Source of the DNA: an uncultured Chromatiaceae bacterium
GTDB lineage: Bacteria > Pseudomonadota > Gammaproteobacteria > Tenderiales > Tenderiaceae
Direction: 5' to 3'
Length of the DNA stretch: 50,051 nucleotides
NCBI GenBank assembly: GCA_945787785.1
Contig: CALZIO010000014.1
Coordinates: 1 to 50,051 of the forward strand
Shown: piece by piece, positions 38,865 through 47,648 of the stretch
How the letters are laid out: every line of letters starts with the position of its first letter
Numbering within the stretch: the stretch's first letter is position 1
The notes under the pieces: model-generated
Database searches by the model: none
What the model saw: only the letters and a program-made list of their open reading frames with translations
What the model was told of the DNA's origin: nothing
Translations under genes and position numbers: made by a program

Positions 38865-39392
38865 TTACTGTACCTTCTGTTTATTCCTCTGAGGCGTCAG
38901 TTTTTCAACCACTATGCCTGTGATGATGGAAAAACCGATCAGATAGAAACACAATACCAAAGTATAGGTTACGCCAAAATAATGGATCATCAGTGGCAGT
39001 AAAGGTAGCTTTACCGCGCGGCTATAGAGAAAAGCAGCGATCAGCGCGTCTCTCATTCCCTGTTGTCGCAGCTCACCCAGCATGGTGTACCAGGCATAGA
39101 CAGGCCCCATGGATAGAATGCCGCCAATCACTGCCGCAAGCCAACCTTTGATACCGCTACCTTTGCCCAGATAACGTTTAATCCATTTGGGCTTAAGCAC
39201 AAGATTGGCAACAAAGAGCAGCAAAAAAACCAAACCCAGCACAGGTAACACCTGGCCCATGACGTGAGTAAAAAAGCTGAGGGACTGAGTTGCTGCATCT
39301 GGATTAACCAGCCCTAGCAGCCCATAAACGACCAGCACCAGGGCGAGAAACAACCAGCCGCCATATCCCTTTTTTTGTTGCTCACCGGGCAT
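38865..39392 (-). CDS. Half-size permease (ArsP/UPF0718-like), subunit 2
   Basis: This 175-residue protein has about four hydrophobic helices and the family-like segments KRYLGKGSGIKGWLAAVIGG and GPVYAWYTMLGELRQQGM. It resembles one repeat of the two-repeat COG0701/ArsP-type permeases, which are normally single proteins of 300-350 residues. Its ATG follows the stop of the other half immediately (TAA-ATG), so the two are made together and likely form one transporter. The substrate is unknown; ArsP relatives export organoarsenicals. Confidence 0.72.
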   Translation of the reverse strand: MPGEQQKKGYGGWLFLALVLVVYGLLGLVNPDAATQSLSFFTHVMGQVLPVLGLVFLLLFVANLVLKPKWIKRYLGKGSGIKGWLAAVIGGILSMGPVYAWYTMLGELRQQGMRDALIAAFLYSRAVKLPLLPLMIHYFGVTYTLVLCFYLIGFSIITGIVVEKLTPQRNKQKVQ

Positions 39393-39836
39393 TTAGGAGA
39401 ATCCCAGCAGCTGCAGGGTATAGACGGTCAAAAACGAGATGGCGATAGCGGCTATAAAACTGATGAGATTGCGGTAGACGGCAAAGCGAGTTCCCAACAT
39501 CAGAGCTTCTGCCGGCAGCTGTACTATACCCACTGTCACCCAGGTGACCAGCAGAGCAGTGACGGCAATCAGACCCACCCCGCCAGCCAGCAGTTCCCCG
39601 CCGAGCAGATAGCTCGCTAACGGATGGGCGGCGGCAATGCTGCCAATAGAGGCTGCAACTAAGCTGTCGAGAATATCGCCGTTTCCAAACAGCCCAGCGG
39701 TGATCTGTTCCGGAAACAACGTTACTACCAGGCTGGTCAGCAATAGCATGCCGACGATGATGGGCAGCATATTAATGAATGTCCATGCGCTCTTCTGGAG
39801 GCTAGCTTTTATGTGATTAGTCACCGTTATTTTCAC
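39393..39836 (-). CDS. Half-size permease (ArsP/UPF0718-like), subunit 1
   Basis: This 147-residue membrane protein has a short amphipathic start and four hydrophobic helices, with MLPIIVGMLLLTSLV and SIGSIAAAHPLASYLLGGEL. The IGSIAAAHPLASY block parallels the IGGILSMGPVYAWYT block of the following gene, as expected of the two internal repeats of ArsP-like permeases. Separate genes for the halves point to an obligate heterodimer. It follows the radical SAM gene by 12 bases. Confidence 0.72.
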   Translation of the reverse strand: MKITVTNHIKASLQKSAWTFINMLPIIVGMLLLTSLVVTLFPEQITAGLFGNGDILDSLVAASIGSIAAAHPLASYLLGGELLAGGVGLIAVTALLVTWVTVGIVQLPAEALMLGTRFAVYRNLISFIAAIAISFLTVYTLQLLGFS

Positions 39837-39848
39837 TCCTAGCCTTTG

Positions 39849-40802
39849 TTACTCTTCATGCTGCGTAGTGAAGCGTCTCACATAGTAGCGCTTGCCGAGA
39901 TATTCCACCTGCTTGAGCCTGTTCTCTGCAAGCAATTCTTCCACCAGCGACCAATCTTCCTTTGCGCGCATCAACAGTTCGCTCACCGCCGACTCACGCA
40001 TGGGATGGACAGCAGTGATGCTGAGTAGGTCTCGTCGCACATCACCAGTGAAGGCAAAGGCGTCCCCCTCGTAACCGATAAGGTATTCCACCTGGGGCAG
40101 CCTGTCGGCCAGCATTTGATAGGCGCGGTTCACTGCCAGCTCGCTTGGGGCACTTATGCCAGCCTCAGCTGTGGGCCGCGTCGGAATGGAAAGATAAGCC
40201 TTGGAGACACCGACCTCATGAATGAAATCGGCAACAGCCACCACGCAATCTTGATGGTCGTTGAGACCTTGGATCAACATCGTCTCCGAGACCAACTCAC
40301 CCTGGAATTGCCTGGCGAACAGGCGAATTCCATCCAGGATGTCGTTTAGTTGCAGTGACTCATGGGGCCGATTTAGGTGTCTCCAAACACCCTCAGAAAC
40401 ACTGTCAACCTTCACTGAGACCCAATCGGCTTTGGCTATAAGCGACCGGACCTCTTTGCGCCAGAGCAGCGAGGCATTTGAGATGACGGCAATCGGAATA
40501 TCCAACGGCCGCAGCAATTCGATTGCCTTACCTAGATTTATATCCAGGGTCGGTTCACCATCAGGCACGAAGGTTAGGTAGTCAACAGGCTCACCAGCGC
40601 TTCGCGCCTTTTGCAGCTGCGCACTGACCTCCTTGAATATCTCTTCCGGGCTATAAAAATCCTGTGGCTCTATCAGTTGCCCGTGAGTGGTTCCAACTTG
40701 GCAATAGAGGCAGGAATAGGAGCAGGACTTCGGAGGGATGTTGTTGATCCCCAGACTGCGTCCGAGGCGTCTTGAAGGGACGGGCCCAAAGGCAATAGTC
40801 AT
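39849..40802 (-). CDS. Radical SAM protein
   Basis: This 317-residue enzyme starts GPVPSRRLGRSLGINNIPPK and has the cluster motif C-x3-C-x2-C at Cys27, Cys31 and Cys34 (SCSYSCLYCQVG). FVPDGEPTLD near residue 93 is the SAM-binding GEP/GGE strand, and the core (to about 230) is a radical SAM barrel; the C-terminal 80 residues look like a winged-helix tail (SLVEELLAENRLKQVEYLGK). It belongs to the broad COG0731-type group of unknown reaction. As the first gene of a metal-transporter unit, it may modify or help load a metal-related ligand. An upstream small ORF overlaps it by ATGA. Confidence 0.82.
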   Translation of the reverse strand: MTIAFGPVPSRRLGRSLGINNIPPKSCSYSCLYCQVGTTHGQLIEPQDFYSPEEIFKEVSAQLQKARSAGEPVDYLTFVPDGEPTLDINLGKAIELLRPLDIPIAVISNASLLWRKEVRSLIAKADWVSVKVDSVSEGVWRHLNRPHESLQLNDILDGIRLFARQFQGELVSETMLIQGLNDHQDCVVAVADFIHEVGVSKAYLSIPTRPTAEAGISAPSELAVNRAYQMLADRLPQVEYLIGYEGDAFAFTGDVRRDLLSITAVHPMRESAVSELLMRAKEDWSLVEELLAENRLKQVEYLGKRYYVRRFTTQHEE

Positions 40803-40942
40803 TTCCTTTCTCCAACATAGTGCATGTGCTTACATATCAATTGTATATCATCACTCATGAAAGTTAACGTTGTCATGGCCTGTGGCGCGCACCTCCCCTT
40901 GGCAAAGACACCCACTTCTAAATGTGACTTAGTCACATACAT
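40799..40942 (-). CDS. Possible 47-residue leader ORF
   Basis: A minus-strand ORF starts with ATG at 40942 (MYVTKSHLEVGVFAKG) and its TGA overlaps the radical SAM start as ATGA, a geometry typical of translational coupling. The composition is protein-like and it includes two cysteines. The frame also extends further upstream to 41032. Its first codons overlap the palindrome at 40922-40938. No ribosome binding site or homology is recognisable, so it may be chance. Confidence 0.3.
   Translation of the reverse strand: MYVTKSHLEVGVFAKGRCAPQAMTTLTFMSDDIQLICKHMHYVGERK
40922..40938. promoter_or_regulatory. Palindrome upstream of the metal-transport operon
   Basis: ATGTGACTTAGTCACAT is a perfect inverted repeat with arms ATGTGAC and GTCACAT around TTA, about 120 bases upstream of the radical SAM gene. 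It is shaped like a dimeric-regulator site. The TGTGA/TCACA spacing is five bases, not the six of a CRP site. The regulator is unknown. Confidence 0.45.
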
Positions 40943-41123
40943 TTTTTTGGCTTTCGCTACTCTGGGAATGTAGGTTGAAGGCAGGTCATTACACTGTTTG
41001 GAGCGCACTTTGCAAATTGTGTACGTAAACATCTCCTCAAGCCTGTAATGCAGCGTAGGCTAGTAGGGGGAAAGGTTATTTTCCTTAAACTGAGCTATCG
41101 CTCATTTACCCGGGAGGACAAAA

Positions 41124-41723
41124 ATGTTCTTTACAACACGCAGATCTATTATCGCTTTTTCCTTGTCTCTAAGCTTCGGCAGTATGGGTTCAGCCTTGGC
41201 GCAAAATATTGAGCAACACCACCAAGCCGCAGCAGAGGCTAGTAAAATTTTCCTGCAGAAATTGGGTGGTACCATGAAGGCTGAGATGAAAACTAATGGC
41301 CCCGTAGCCGCGATCAAGGTCTGCTCTGATGTGGCTCCAGATATTGCGGCTGACATATCACTTGAAAAAGGTTGGAAAGTGACTCGATTAGGCACTCGTG
41401 TGCGCAACCCTATGCTCGCCATGCCGGATATCTGGGAACAAGAAGTGCTAGCCGAGTTTCAGGCGCGCGCCAACAAGGGCGAGTCAATGCAAGACATGGT
41501 CTATTCAGAATTGGTCATTGAGCCGAACGGAAAGTATTTCCGTTTCATGAAGGCCATTGGCGTGAAGCCACTGTGCTTGACTTGTCATGGCAGCCAATCT
41601 GAGATTCCAGAAGCGGTGAAGGCGTCATTGCAGGAGCGATATCCTCACGATCAAGCCACCGGCTATAAGCCAGGCGACTTGAGAGGAGCCGTCAGTATTA
41701 AGCAACCAGTCAATCAGATGTAA
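41124..41723 (+). CDS. DUF3365/Tll0287-like periplasmic haem protein
   Basis: This 199-residue protein has a signal peptide (cleavage near ALA-QN, residue 26), a helical N-terminal part and one c-type haem motif CLTCH at residues 151-155, the layout of DUF3365 (Tll0287-like) proteins, which are proposed redox or signalling sensors. GGGAGG precedes the ATG. It is divergent from the radical SAM operon. Inverted repeats (TGAGC-TATC-GCTCA at 41091-41104) lie in its leader. It is probably monocistronic. Confidence 0.85.
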   Translation: MFFTTRRSIIAFSLSLSFGSMGSALAQNIEQHHQAAAEASKIFLQKLGGTMKAEMKTNGPVAAIKVCSDVAPDIAADISLEKGWKVTRLGTRVRNPMLAMPDIWEQEVLAEFQARANKGESMQDMVYSELVIEPNGKYFRFMKAIGVKPLCLTCHGSQSEIPEAVKASLQERYPHDQATGYKPGDLRGAVSIKQPVNQM

Positions 41724-41944
41724 CCTCATCGACTGCTCGGTCTGTACATGCCAGGTGGATCGCCGCCTCCAATCAAAGGCGTTTTAATTTGGACTGACCC
41801 GAGCGTTGAGCCGATCTGTATCATCAGACCGCAACACGCCCGCTCGTGCCTCTCCATGCAGAGGGATTTGTTAAGGATTGAATATTTAACTGTGGCCGAT
41901 ATTACTTGTCGACTAAACTATAGGAATCTAGGTGTTCATACATA

Positions 41945-42259
41945 ATGGACTTTATTACTTTTAAAAGATTTATCAGCACTGAGGTTTTAATATTATTTTA
42001 TTACATTGGTTCGCTTATATTGCCTATCGGCATATGGATAATAGTTACATGGCTTATAAAGAGGTATAAATTTGTTGATGCTGTGTATAAAAATGGAAAA
42101 GAAATAATATGGAGATCGTTAACTAAAAAGCAAAAGGCTAAGTTAGTATCAATATTCGTATCTTGCTTCTTATTTATGGAACTATTTTGGAGAATGTTGT
42201 TTGAATTTCTAATTGCCTACATGCAAATGCGTGATGCATTACTGCGCACACCACTATAA
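41945..42259 (+). CDS. DUF4282-like small membrane protein
   Basis: This 104-residue protein has two hydrophobic segments (about residues 13-38 and 68-92). The opening ITFKRFISTEVLILFYYIG and the C-terminal FLIAYMQMRDALL resemble DUF4282 membrane proteins, though the match is remembered rather than searched. No strong Shine-Dalgarno sequence is visible before the ATG. The DNA is clearly more AT-rich than its neighbours, which suggests foreign origin. Confidence 0.55.
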   Translation: MDFITFKRFISTEVLILFYYIGSLILPIGIWIIVTWLIKRYKFVDAVYKNGKEIIWRSLTKKQKAKLVSIFVSCFLFMELFWRMLFEFLIAYMQMRDALLRTPL

Positions 42260-42774
42260 ATGAGTTAATGAAATACGTATAAAAATTTCTTCAACACAGA
42301 CAGTTGTATAAATCATGTCTGCAGGTTACGCAGGGATTAGATATTCGACCTACCCATGAAAAATTGACAGACACCATTAAATCTTCGGTTGTTTAGTGGC
42401 AATGGATGTTTGGAAAATGGGGTTTTATTCATCCTATTCTCTTGCCCTTAGTCAGAGAAACGGTGCTAAACCCATGTTGTTCGAGATCAATGATGCCACC
42501 ATGATGATGGCTCTATCCCGGCTGGCAGTCGTACCGCTGCTGATTACCGTCATGATCTGCTTTGTGTTGGAATCGACTTCGGTTGCTCAAGCTAGGTAGG
42601 GGGATTATCAGGGGAAGTGCCGGATGGACTGGCCAAGCGATTTTCTCTGCCTGATGATCTGGTTGTTATTCAAGGCCTCAAAGCCACTTCCATTGAGAAA
42701 AATGGTGACAGATAGATTGTGAAACAATTTTAATTGATAACAAGTCATCTATGAGAGAGCAACGGAGTGAGTTT
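42260..42774. other. Segment with decayed coding fragments
   Basis: No intact gene is supported. A short frame (42396-42599) has one membrane-like stretch (AVVPLLITVMICFVLE), and another frame (about 42599-42715) reads LSGEVPDGLAKRFSLPDDL and ends at a TAG; both look like tails of degraded genes but belong to no family I recognise. The efflux adaptor follows. Confidence 0.35.
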
Positions 42775-44097
42775 ATGAGTGAGCAGGTATCAACCGCCAA
42801 GTGGAAGCGCAGCGTTGGAATGGTGGTCGCCATCCTGCTAGGCGTTGCATTTATTATCGCTGCACCTTTGACAAAAAAGCCACCGCAAACCAGCCAGGTG
42901 AAAGAGCGTCCGGTTAAAGTTCGTTCAATTGTTGTCCCAATGCTGGATGTCATCCCTCGCTCGACGGGTTTTGGCCGAGTTGCCCCAGGGAAAACATGGG
43001 AGGCGGTGGCCGAGGTATCGGGCCAGGTGCTTTGGATTGCCGATGAGTTGCGCGATGGTAAGGTGGTTGAGGCTGGCACGGAGCTACTGCGTATTGAAGA
43101 TGCAAATTATCGTCTGACGCTGGTTCAGACAGAAGCTCAACTTAGGGCGTCGGAAGTCAAAAAGAAGAGTGCCGCTGATAGTCTGGCGATTGCCAAGAAG
43201 GATATGGCGCTTCTTCAAACAGAATACCAGCGCCAGAAAAAGCTGGCAGCCAAGGGCACGATTTCCAAAACCACATTAGACAGCACTGAGAGACAGGTTC
43301 TCACCGGACAAACCCAGCTTGAAAACACCCAAAACTTGCTCGATTTGATTGGCGCTGAACATCAGGCACTTGTCGCCCAGCGTGATGCCGCCAAACTTGA
43401 TCTGGCACGCACGAAGGTGACGGCTCCGTTTGCTGTGCGTATTACCAAGGTTGATATTGGCGCCGCTCAGTATGCCAATAAGGGGCAGTTGATGTTTGCC
43501 GCTGATGGTCTTGAGGTGGCAGAAATTGAGGCTCAATTTTCAGTGGGTATCCTGCGACCTCTGGTGCGCAATATCGCCAACGAGGGCGAGGTTGATATTC
43601 GTGCTGGTGCGACCCAGTTGCAGGCTGTGGTTCGCCTGAAGACTGCCAGCCATACGGTTGAGTGGCCCGCCGTGGTTGACCGGGTTGCCGGTAGCATCGA
43701 TCCGCTAACCCAAACCCTGGGGGTGATCGTAAAGGTTGATCGCCCCTATGCCTCAGCCCGTCCCGGTGAGCGCCCGCCGTTATTACGTGACACCTTTGTT
43801 GAAGTTGAACTCAGCTCGGGCCCCATTCAGCAACAACTCGTGGTGCCCAGAAATGCGCTGCATGATAGTTATCTCTATGTAGTGAATAGCGACTCCCGTC
43901 TAGAGAAACGCAAAGTGAAGGTCGACTTTTCTCAACAGGGCTATAGCGTGATTGCCGAGGGTTTATCTGAGGGTGAGCATATCATCACCTCTGACCTGAT
44001 AACGGCTGTCGAGGGCATGTTGCTAACGCCATTGGAGGATAAGCGCGGCAGACAACAAATGGAGATGGCCGCCACCGGTAAGGTCGCCAAACAATGA
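42775..44097 (+). CDS. RND efflux periplasmic adaptor (HlyD/AcrA-like)
   Basis: This 440-residue membrane-fusion protein has an N-terminal membrane helix (about residues 12-34), a lipoyl-like half (GQVLWIADELRDGKVVEAGT), a long coiled-coil hairpin (about 120-225, with YQRQKKLAAKGTISKTTLD), and the returning half with KVTAPFAVRITKVDIGA. It links the inner-membrane pump to an outer-membrane channel, which is not encoded here. The ATG at 42775 follows GGAG. Its stop overlaps the pump start by ATGA, so the two are coupled. Confidence 0.9.
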   Translation: MSEQVSTAKWKRSVGMVVAILLGVAFIIAAPLTKKPPQTSQVKERPVKVRSIVVPMLDVIPRSTGFGRVAPGKTWEAVAEVSGQVLWIADELRDGKVVEAGTELLRIEDANYRLTLVQTEAQLRASEVKKKSAADSLAIAKKDMALLQTEYQRQKKLAAKGTISKTTLDSTERQVLTGQTQLENTQNLLDLIGAEHQALVAQRDAAKLDLARTKVTAPFAVRITKVDIGAAQYANKGQLMFAADGLEVAEIEAQFSVGILRPLVRNIANEGEVDIRAGATQLQAVVRLKTASHTVEWPAVVDRVAGSIDPLTQTLGVIVKVDRPYASARPGERPPLLRDTFVEVELSSGPIQQQLVVPRNALHDSYLYVVNSDSRLEKRKVKVDFSQQGYSVIAEGLSEGEHIITSDLITAVEGMLLTPLEDKRGRQQMEMAATGKVAKQ

Positions 44098-47000
44098 TCC
44101 GTTATTTTGCCGATCACCCGACTGCCGCCAATGTGCTGATGGTGGCGATAATTATCCTTGGTCTTAGCGCACTACCGAAATTACAGCGTGATACCTTTCC
44201 TGTAATCCCCGCCACCGAGGTGGAGATTCGCGCCAGCTATCCGGGAGCAACGCCCGCCGATGTTGAGGAGAGTGTTTGCCAACGCATTGAAGATAGTCTG
44301 GACAGTGTGGCTGGCCTGAGTGAGGTGCGCTGTGATGCACGGCAAAATATCGCGATCGCCACCGCGCAGCGGTATGAAAGCACCGAGATGGAGACCTTCT
44401 TTGATGACGTGAAATCACAGGTCGAGGCCATTACTGGTTTTCCCGCTAAAGTTGAAAAGCCGTCGATTATTAAGCTTGAACGAACCGCCAATGTGGCCAG
44501 CGTTGCGATTACCGGCGATATCCCCCCCCAAGGACTCAAGGCCTATGCCGAAGCCGTTAAAGAGCGCCTAAAGCGGGATCGACGTATTGCCCAAATTCGC
44601 ATCCAGGGCTTTTCAGAACAAAGCCTGCAAATTGAGTTACCGGCAGTGGCGCTACAACGATATGACATGAGTCTTTCTGATATTCGCACTGCCATTGAGC
44701 GCCAAAGCCTGGATCTGCCAGCGGGTATTTTACAAACCCAAACGGGTGACATCATCGTCCGCTTTACCGGCCAGCGTAAGACCGAGGATGAGCTGGCCGA
44801 GCTGGTGGTTGTCTCCAGTGAAAAAGGAGGCCGGGTTCGTTTGGGTGAAATTGCCCATATCAAAACGGTATTTGAACGGCCCGAAGATAAAGTGTTGTTT
44901 AACGGTAAACGTGCAGCGCTACTGGAGATTTCCAAGACCTATGACCAGGACAGCCTCAGGGTGATGGAGGCGATTCAAGAGGGGCTGGCCCGTGAGCAGG
45001 CCATGGCACCACAGGGCATAGAATTGCAGATCAGCGCCGATGTCACCAGCAACATTCGTGACCGCCTGCGCATCCTTACCAGTAATGGTATCCAGGGCTT
45101 GCTGCTGGTGTTTTTGACCATGTGGCTGTTCTTTTCCTTGCGCTTTAGTTTTTGGGTCACCATGGGTTTGCCCGTCTCCATCCTCGGTGCGATTTATGGC
45201 ATGCATGCGCTGGGTTATACGCTGAATATGATGACTCTGGTGGGACTTATTGTTGCTATTGGTCTGTTAATGGACGACGCCATTGTTATCTCAGAAAACA
45301 TCGCGGCTAAATTAAAGAAGGGTAAAACGTCATTGGAAGCCGCCGTGGAGGGGGTAGGTCAAGTGATGCCCGGCGTGCTCTCTTCATTCTTAACCACGGC
45401 GATGATTGTCGCGCCCCTGGCGCTGCTCTCCGGCAAGATGGGGGATGTGCTCAAATACATTCCCGTGGTGCTGTTGCTTACCTTGTTGGTGAGCCTGGTC
45501 GAGGCCTTTTTGATACTCCCAGCGCATCTGCACCATTCCATGAAACATTTTGAAAAAGAGGGCCGTTCACGCTTCCAACAAAAATTTCGGGATGGCTTTG
45601 AATCTGTGCGCGACCGTTTTTTCCTACCCATTGTGGCAAAGGTGACACGACACCCGCAAACCTCCATCGGCATAATGGTGCTTCTGGTACTGGTCTCTTT
45701 CGCCACCATTCCCGCCGGTATGCTCAAGTATCAAGCCTTTCCTGATCTGGAGAGCGATGTCATCCAGGCGCGCATTATCCTGCCCCAAGGCACCCCGTTG
45801 GCAGACACTGAAGCGGTGGTCGAACACCTGGTTACAGGGCTACAGACGCTGGATGAAGAATTCACCCTCAAACAATCGCAAGGGCAGGCCTTAGTGCAAA
45901 ACATATCCACCCTTTTTAATACCAATGTGGATGCAAAAGAAAACGGGGCACACGTTGCCACCATCAGTGCCGACCTTCTGCCGGCCGGTATACGCAGTGG
46001 CACGATTGATGAGATGTTAAACCGCTGGCGTGAACTGGTTGGCGAGTTACCGGATGTGATTGCATTGAAATTTACCGACCAGGAACGCGGCATTGCCGGT
46101 AAAGCCGTTGACCTTCGCATTCAAGGACGCAACCTAGAGACACTTAAAGCCGCCTCTAAGGAAATTCAAACCTTTTTGGCCACCATCAATGGTGTCACCG
46201 ATATTTCAGATGATTTGCGTCCAGGAAAACCAGAATTTCAAGTCCGCCTGAAAGAAACCGCCGGAGTGTTTGGAATCACCGCCCAGAATGTGGCAGAGGA
46301 GTTGAGATCTGCGCTGTATGGCAACACTCACCTGGAAGTGCTGCGGGGGTTTGAAAACTACGCCGTGACTGTCCGACTGAGCAATGCAGACCGCGACAGC
46401 CTGGAAGATATGCTGTCACTCAGATTGCGTGCCCCTAACGGCACCCTTGTCCCGCTCAGTGCAGTGGCTGAGATTGAAGAGCAGCGTGGTTACGCCCGCA
46501 TTCACCGGGTTAACGGTGAAAGAACCGTCACCATACAAGCGAGTCTTGATACTAACCAAGCCAATGCCCGCGAAGTGATGGGACTGTTGTTTAAACGCTT
46601 TCTACCCACATTGAAGGAACGTTATCCCGATATCCGTATTGTCTCCCAAGGCCAGGACAAAGAGACCGCAGAGACAGGAAACTCGCTGCAAACCAATCTA
46701 CTCATCGGTTTGGTAGGAGTCTATTTGATCTTGGTATTCCAGTTCCGCAGCTACATTCAACCATTAGCGGTGATGCTAGCCATCCCCATGGGTTTCATCG
46801 GGGTCGTTTGGGGACATATGGCGATGGGGTTGGATCTAACGATGCCGAGTCTGGTCGGTTTTGCGACGCTAGCGGGCGTGGTGGTGAACGACAATATTCT
46901 GCTGGTAAATTTTGTAAAGCAACGACTGCGAGAAGGTGTTGATGTTAAAACAGCTGGGTGGCAAGCGGCCAAAGATCGTTTCCGCCCCATTATGCTGACA

Positions 47001-47186
47001 TCCTTAACCACGCTTGCGGGTTTATTGCCGTTGTTAACCGAGACCAGCACCCAGGCACAAATACTTATTCCACTGGTTGCCAGTCTGGCCTTTGGCTTGT
47101 TAACGGCGACTATCGCCTCGTTGTTCCTGGTACCTGCATTCTTTGTTTTTCTGAGTGAGGTACGACTTTTAAAGATAAATGGTTAG
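44094..47186 (+). CDS. RND efflux pump permease
   Basis: This 1030-residue inner-membrane pump has the RND layout: one helix, a large periplasmic domain, six helices (about 335-475), and a repeat of the same. The proton-relay Asp pair in helix 4 is in GLLMDDAIVISENIAAK near residue 393. In helix 10 the equivalent of AcrB Lys940 lies in GVVVNDNILLVNFVKQ, where Asn-Asp replaces the usual Lys-Asn, as in some HAE1 subgroups. The substrate is unknown: the pump lacks the features of CzcA/CusA metal exporters, so organic compounds are more likely. Confidence 0.9.
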   Translation: MIRYFADHPTAANVLMVAIIILGLSALPKLQRDTFPVIPATEVEIRASYPGATPADVEESVCQRIEDSLDSVAGLSEVRCDARQNIAIATAQRYESTEMETFFDDVKSQVEAITGFPAKVEKPSIIKLERTANVASVAITGDIPPQGLKAYAEAVKERLKRDRRIAQIRIQGFSEQSLQIELPAVALQRYDMSLSDIRTAIERQSLDLPAGILQTQTGDIIVRFTGQRKTEDELAELVVVSSEKGGRVRLGEIAHIKTVFERPEDKVLFNGKRAALLEISKTYDQDSLRVMEAIQEGLAREQAMAPQGIELQISADVTSNIRDRLRILTSNGIQGLLLVFLTMWLFFSLRFSFWVTMGLPVSILGAIYGMHALGYTLNMMTLVGLIVAIGLLMDDAIVISENIAAKLKKGKTSLEAAVEGVGQVMPGVLSSFLTTAMIVAPLALLSGKMGDVLKYIPVVLLLTLLVSLVEAFLILPAHLHHSMKHFEKEGRSRFQQKFRDGFESVRDRFFLPIVAKVTRHPQTSIGIMVLLVLVSFATIPAGMLKYQAFPDLESDVIQARIILPQGTPLADTEAVVEHLVTGLQTLDEEFTLKQSQGQALVQNISTLFNTNVDAKENGAHVATISADLLPAGIRSGTIDEMLNRWRELVGELPDVIALKFTDQERGIAGKAVDLRIQGRNLETLKAASKEIQTFLATINGVTDISDDLRPGKPEFQVRLKETAGVFGITAQNVAEELRSALYGNTHLEVLRGFENYAVTVRLSNADRDSLEDMLSLRLRAPNGTLVPLSAVAEIEEQRGYARIHRVNGERTVTIQASLDTNQANAREVMGLLFKRFLPTLKERYPDIRIVSQGQDKETAETGNSLQTNLLIGLVGVYLILVFQFRSYIQPLAVMLAIPMGFIGVVWGHMAMGLDLTMPSLVGFATLAGVVVNDNILLVNFVKQRLREGVDVKTAGWQAAKDRFRPIMLTSLTTLAGLLPLLTETSTQAQILIPLVASLAFGLLTATIASLFLVPAFFVFLSEVRLLKING

Positions 47187-47648
47187 CTTGGGCTAAGGTA
47201 ACTAGCAACAACTACTCGAATGATCCCAAAGTTTTAACGACCGCTTCCTCTTATTCGTGCTTTTCATGCATACGACTAAAACGATGACTATCATTAGTTA
47301 GCTGATAGAATAAGTTCGCTATCTAGAATCGATGATTCTTTCGCTGGACTCTTGTTTTATGCAAACCTAACTTTAAATGGCGGCTTTAGGGTGGCTATGT
47401 TGTTGAGTGCGAGCTTTCATCATTGGCGTAACTGATCCTAGTTGATTGAGCGATTGATGCACATTTATGTCCGCAATCAGGATCTACCAATCATAAATGC
47501 CAAGCACCTTAATTGGCTGCTCTTGGCCGTTCAGAGACAAAAGTACTAGTTTACCCGCAGAAATTATAACCAATCGTCAGGAGCTGCCCCGTTGCTGTCC
47601 TTCAGCCTCGTTACCACCGTGAACGGCCGGTGTCAGCGAAAACGGGCG
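47187..47648. other. Intergenic segment without visible gene
   Basis: These 462 bases between two convergent genes hold no supported ORF. AGAATC-GAT-GATTCT near 47325 is a small perfect inverted repeat. No clear terminator with a T-run is visible for either flanking gene. Confidence 0.5.

Noticed and set aside
40922-40938. CRP/FNR binding site
   Set aside because: The TGTGA and TCACA halves are separated by five bases rather than six, so it does not fit a standard CRP site.
42396-42599. 67-codon ORF before the RND adaptor
   Set aside because: No ribosome binding site and no recognisable family; kept only as part of a possible decayed segment.
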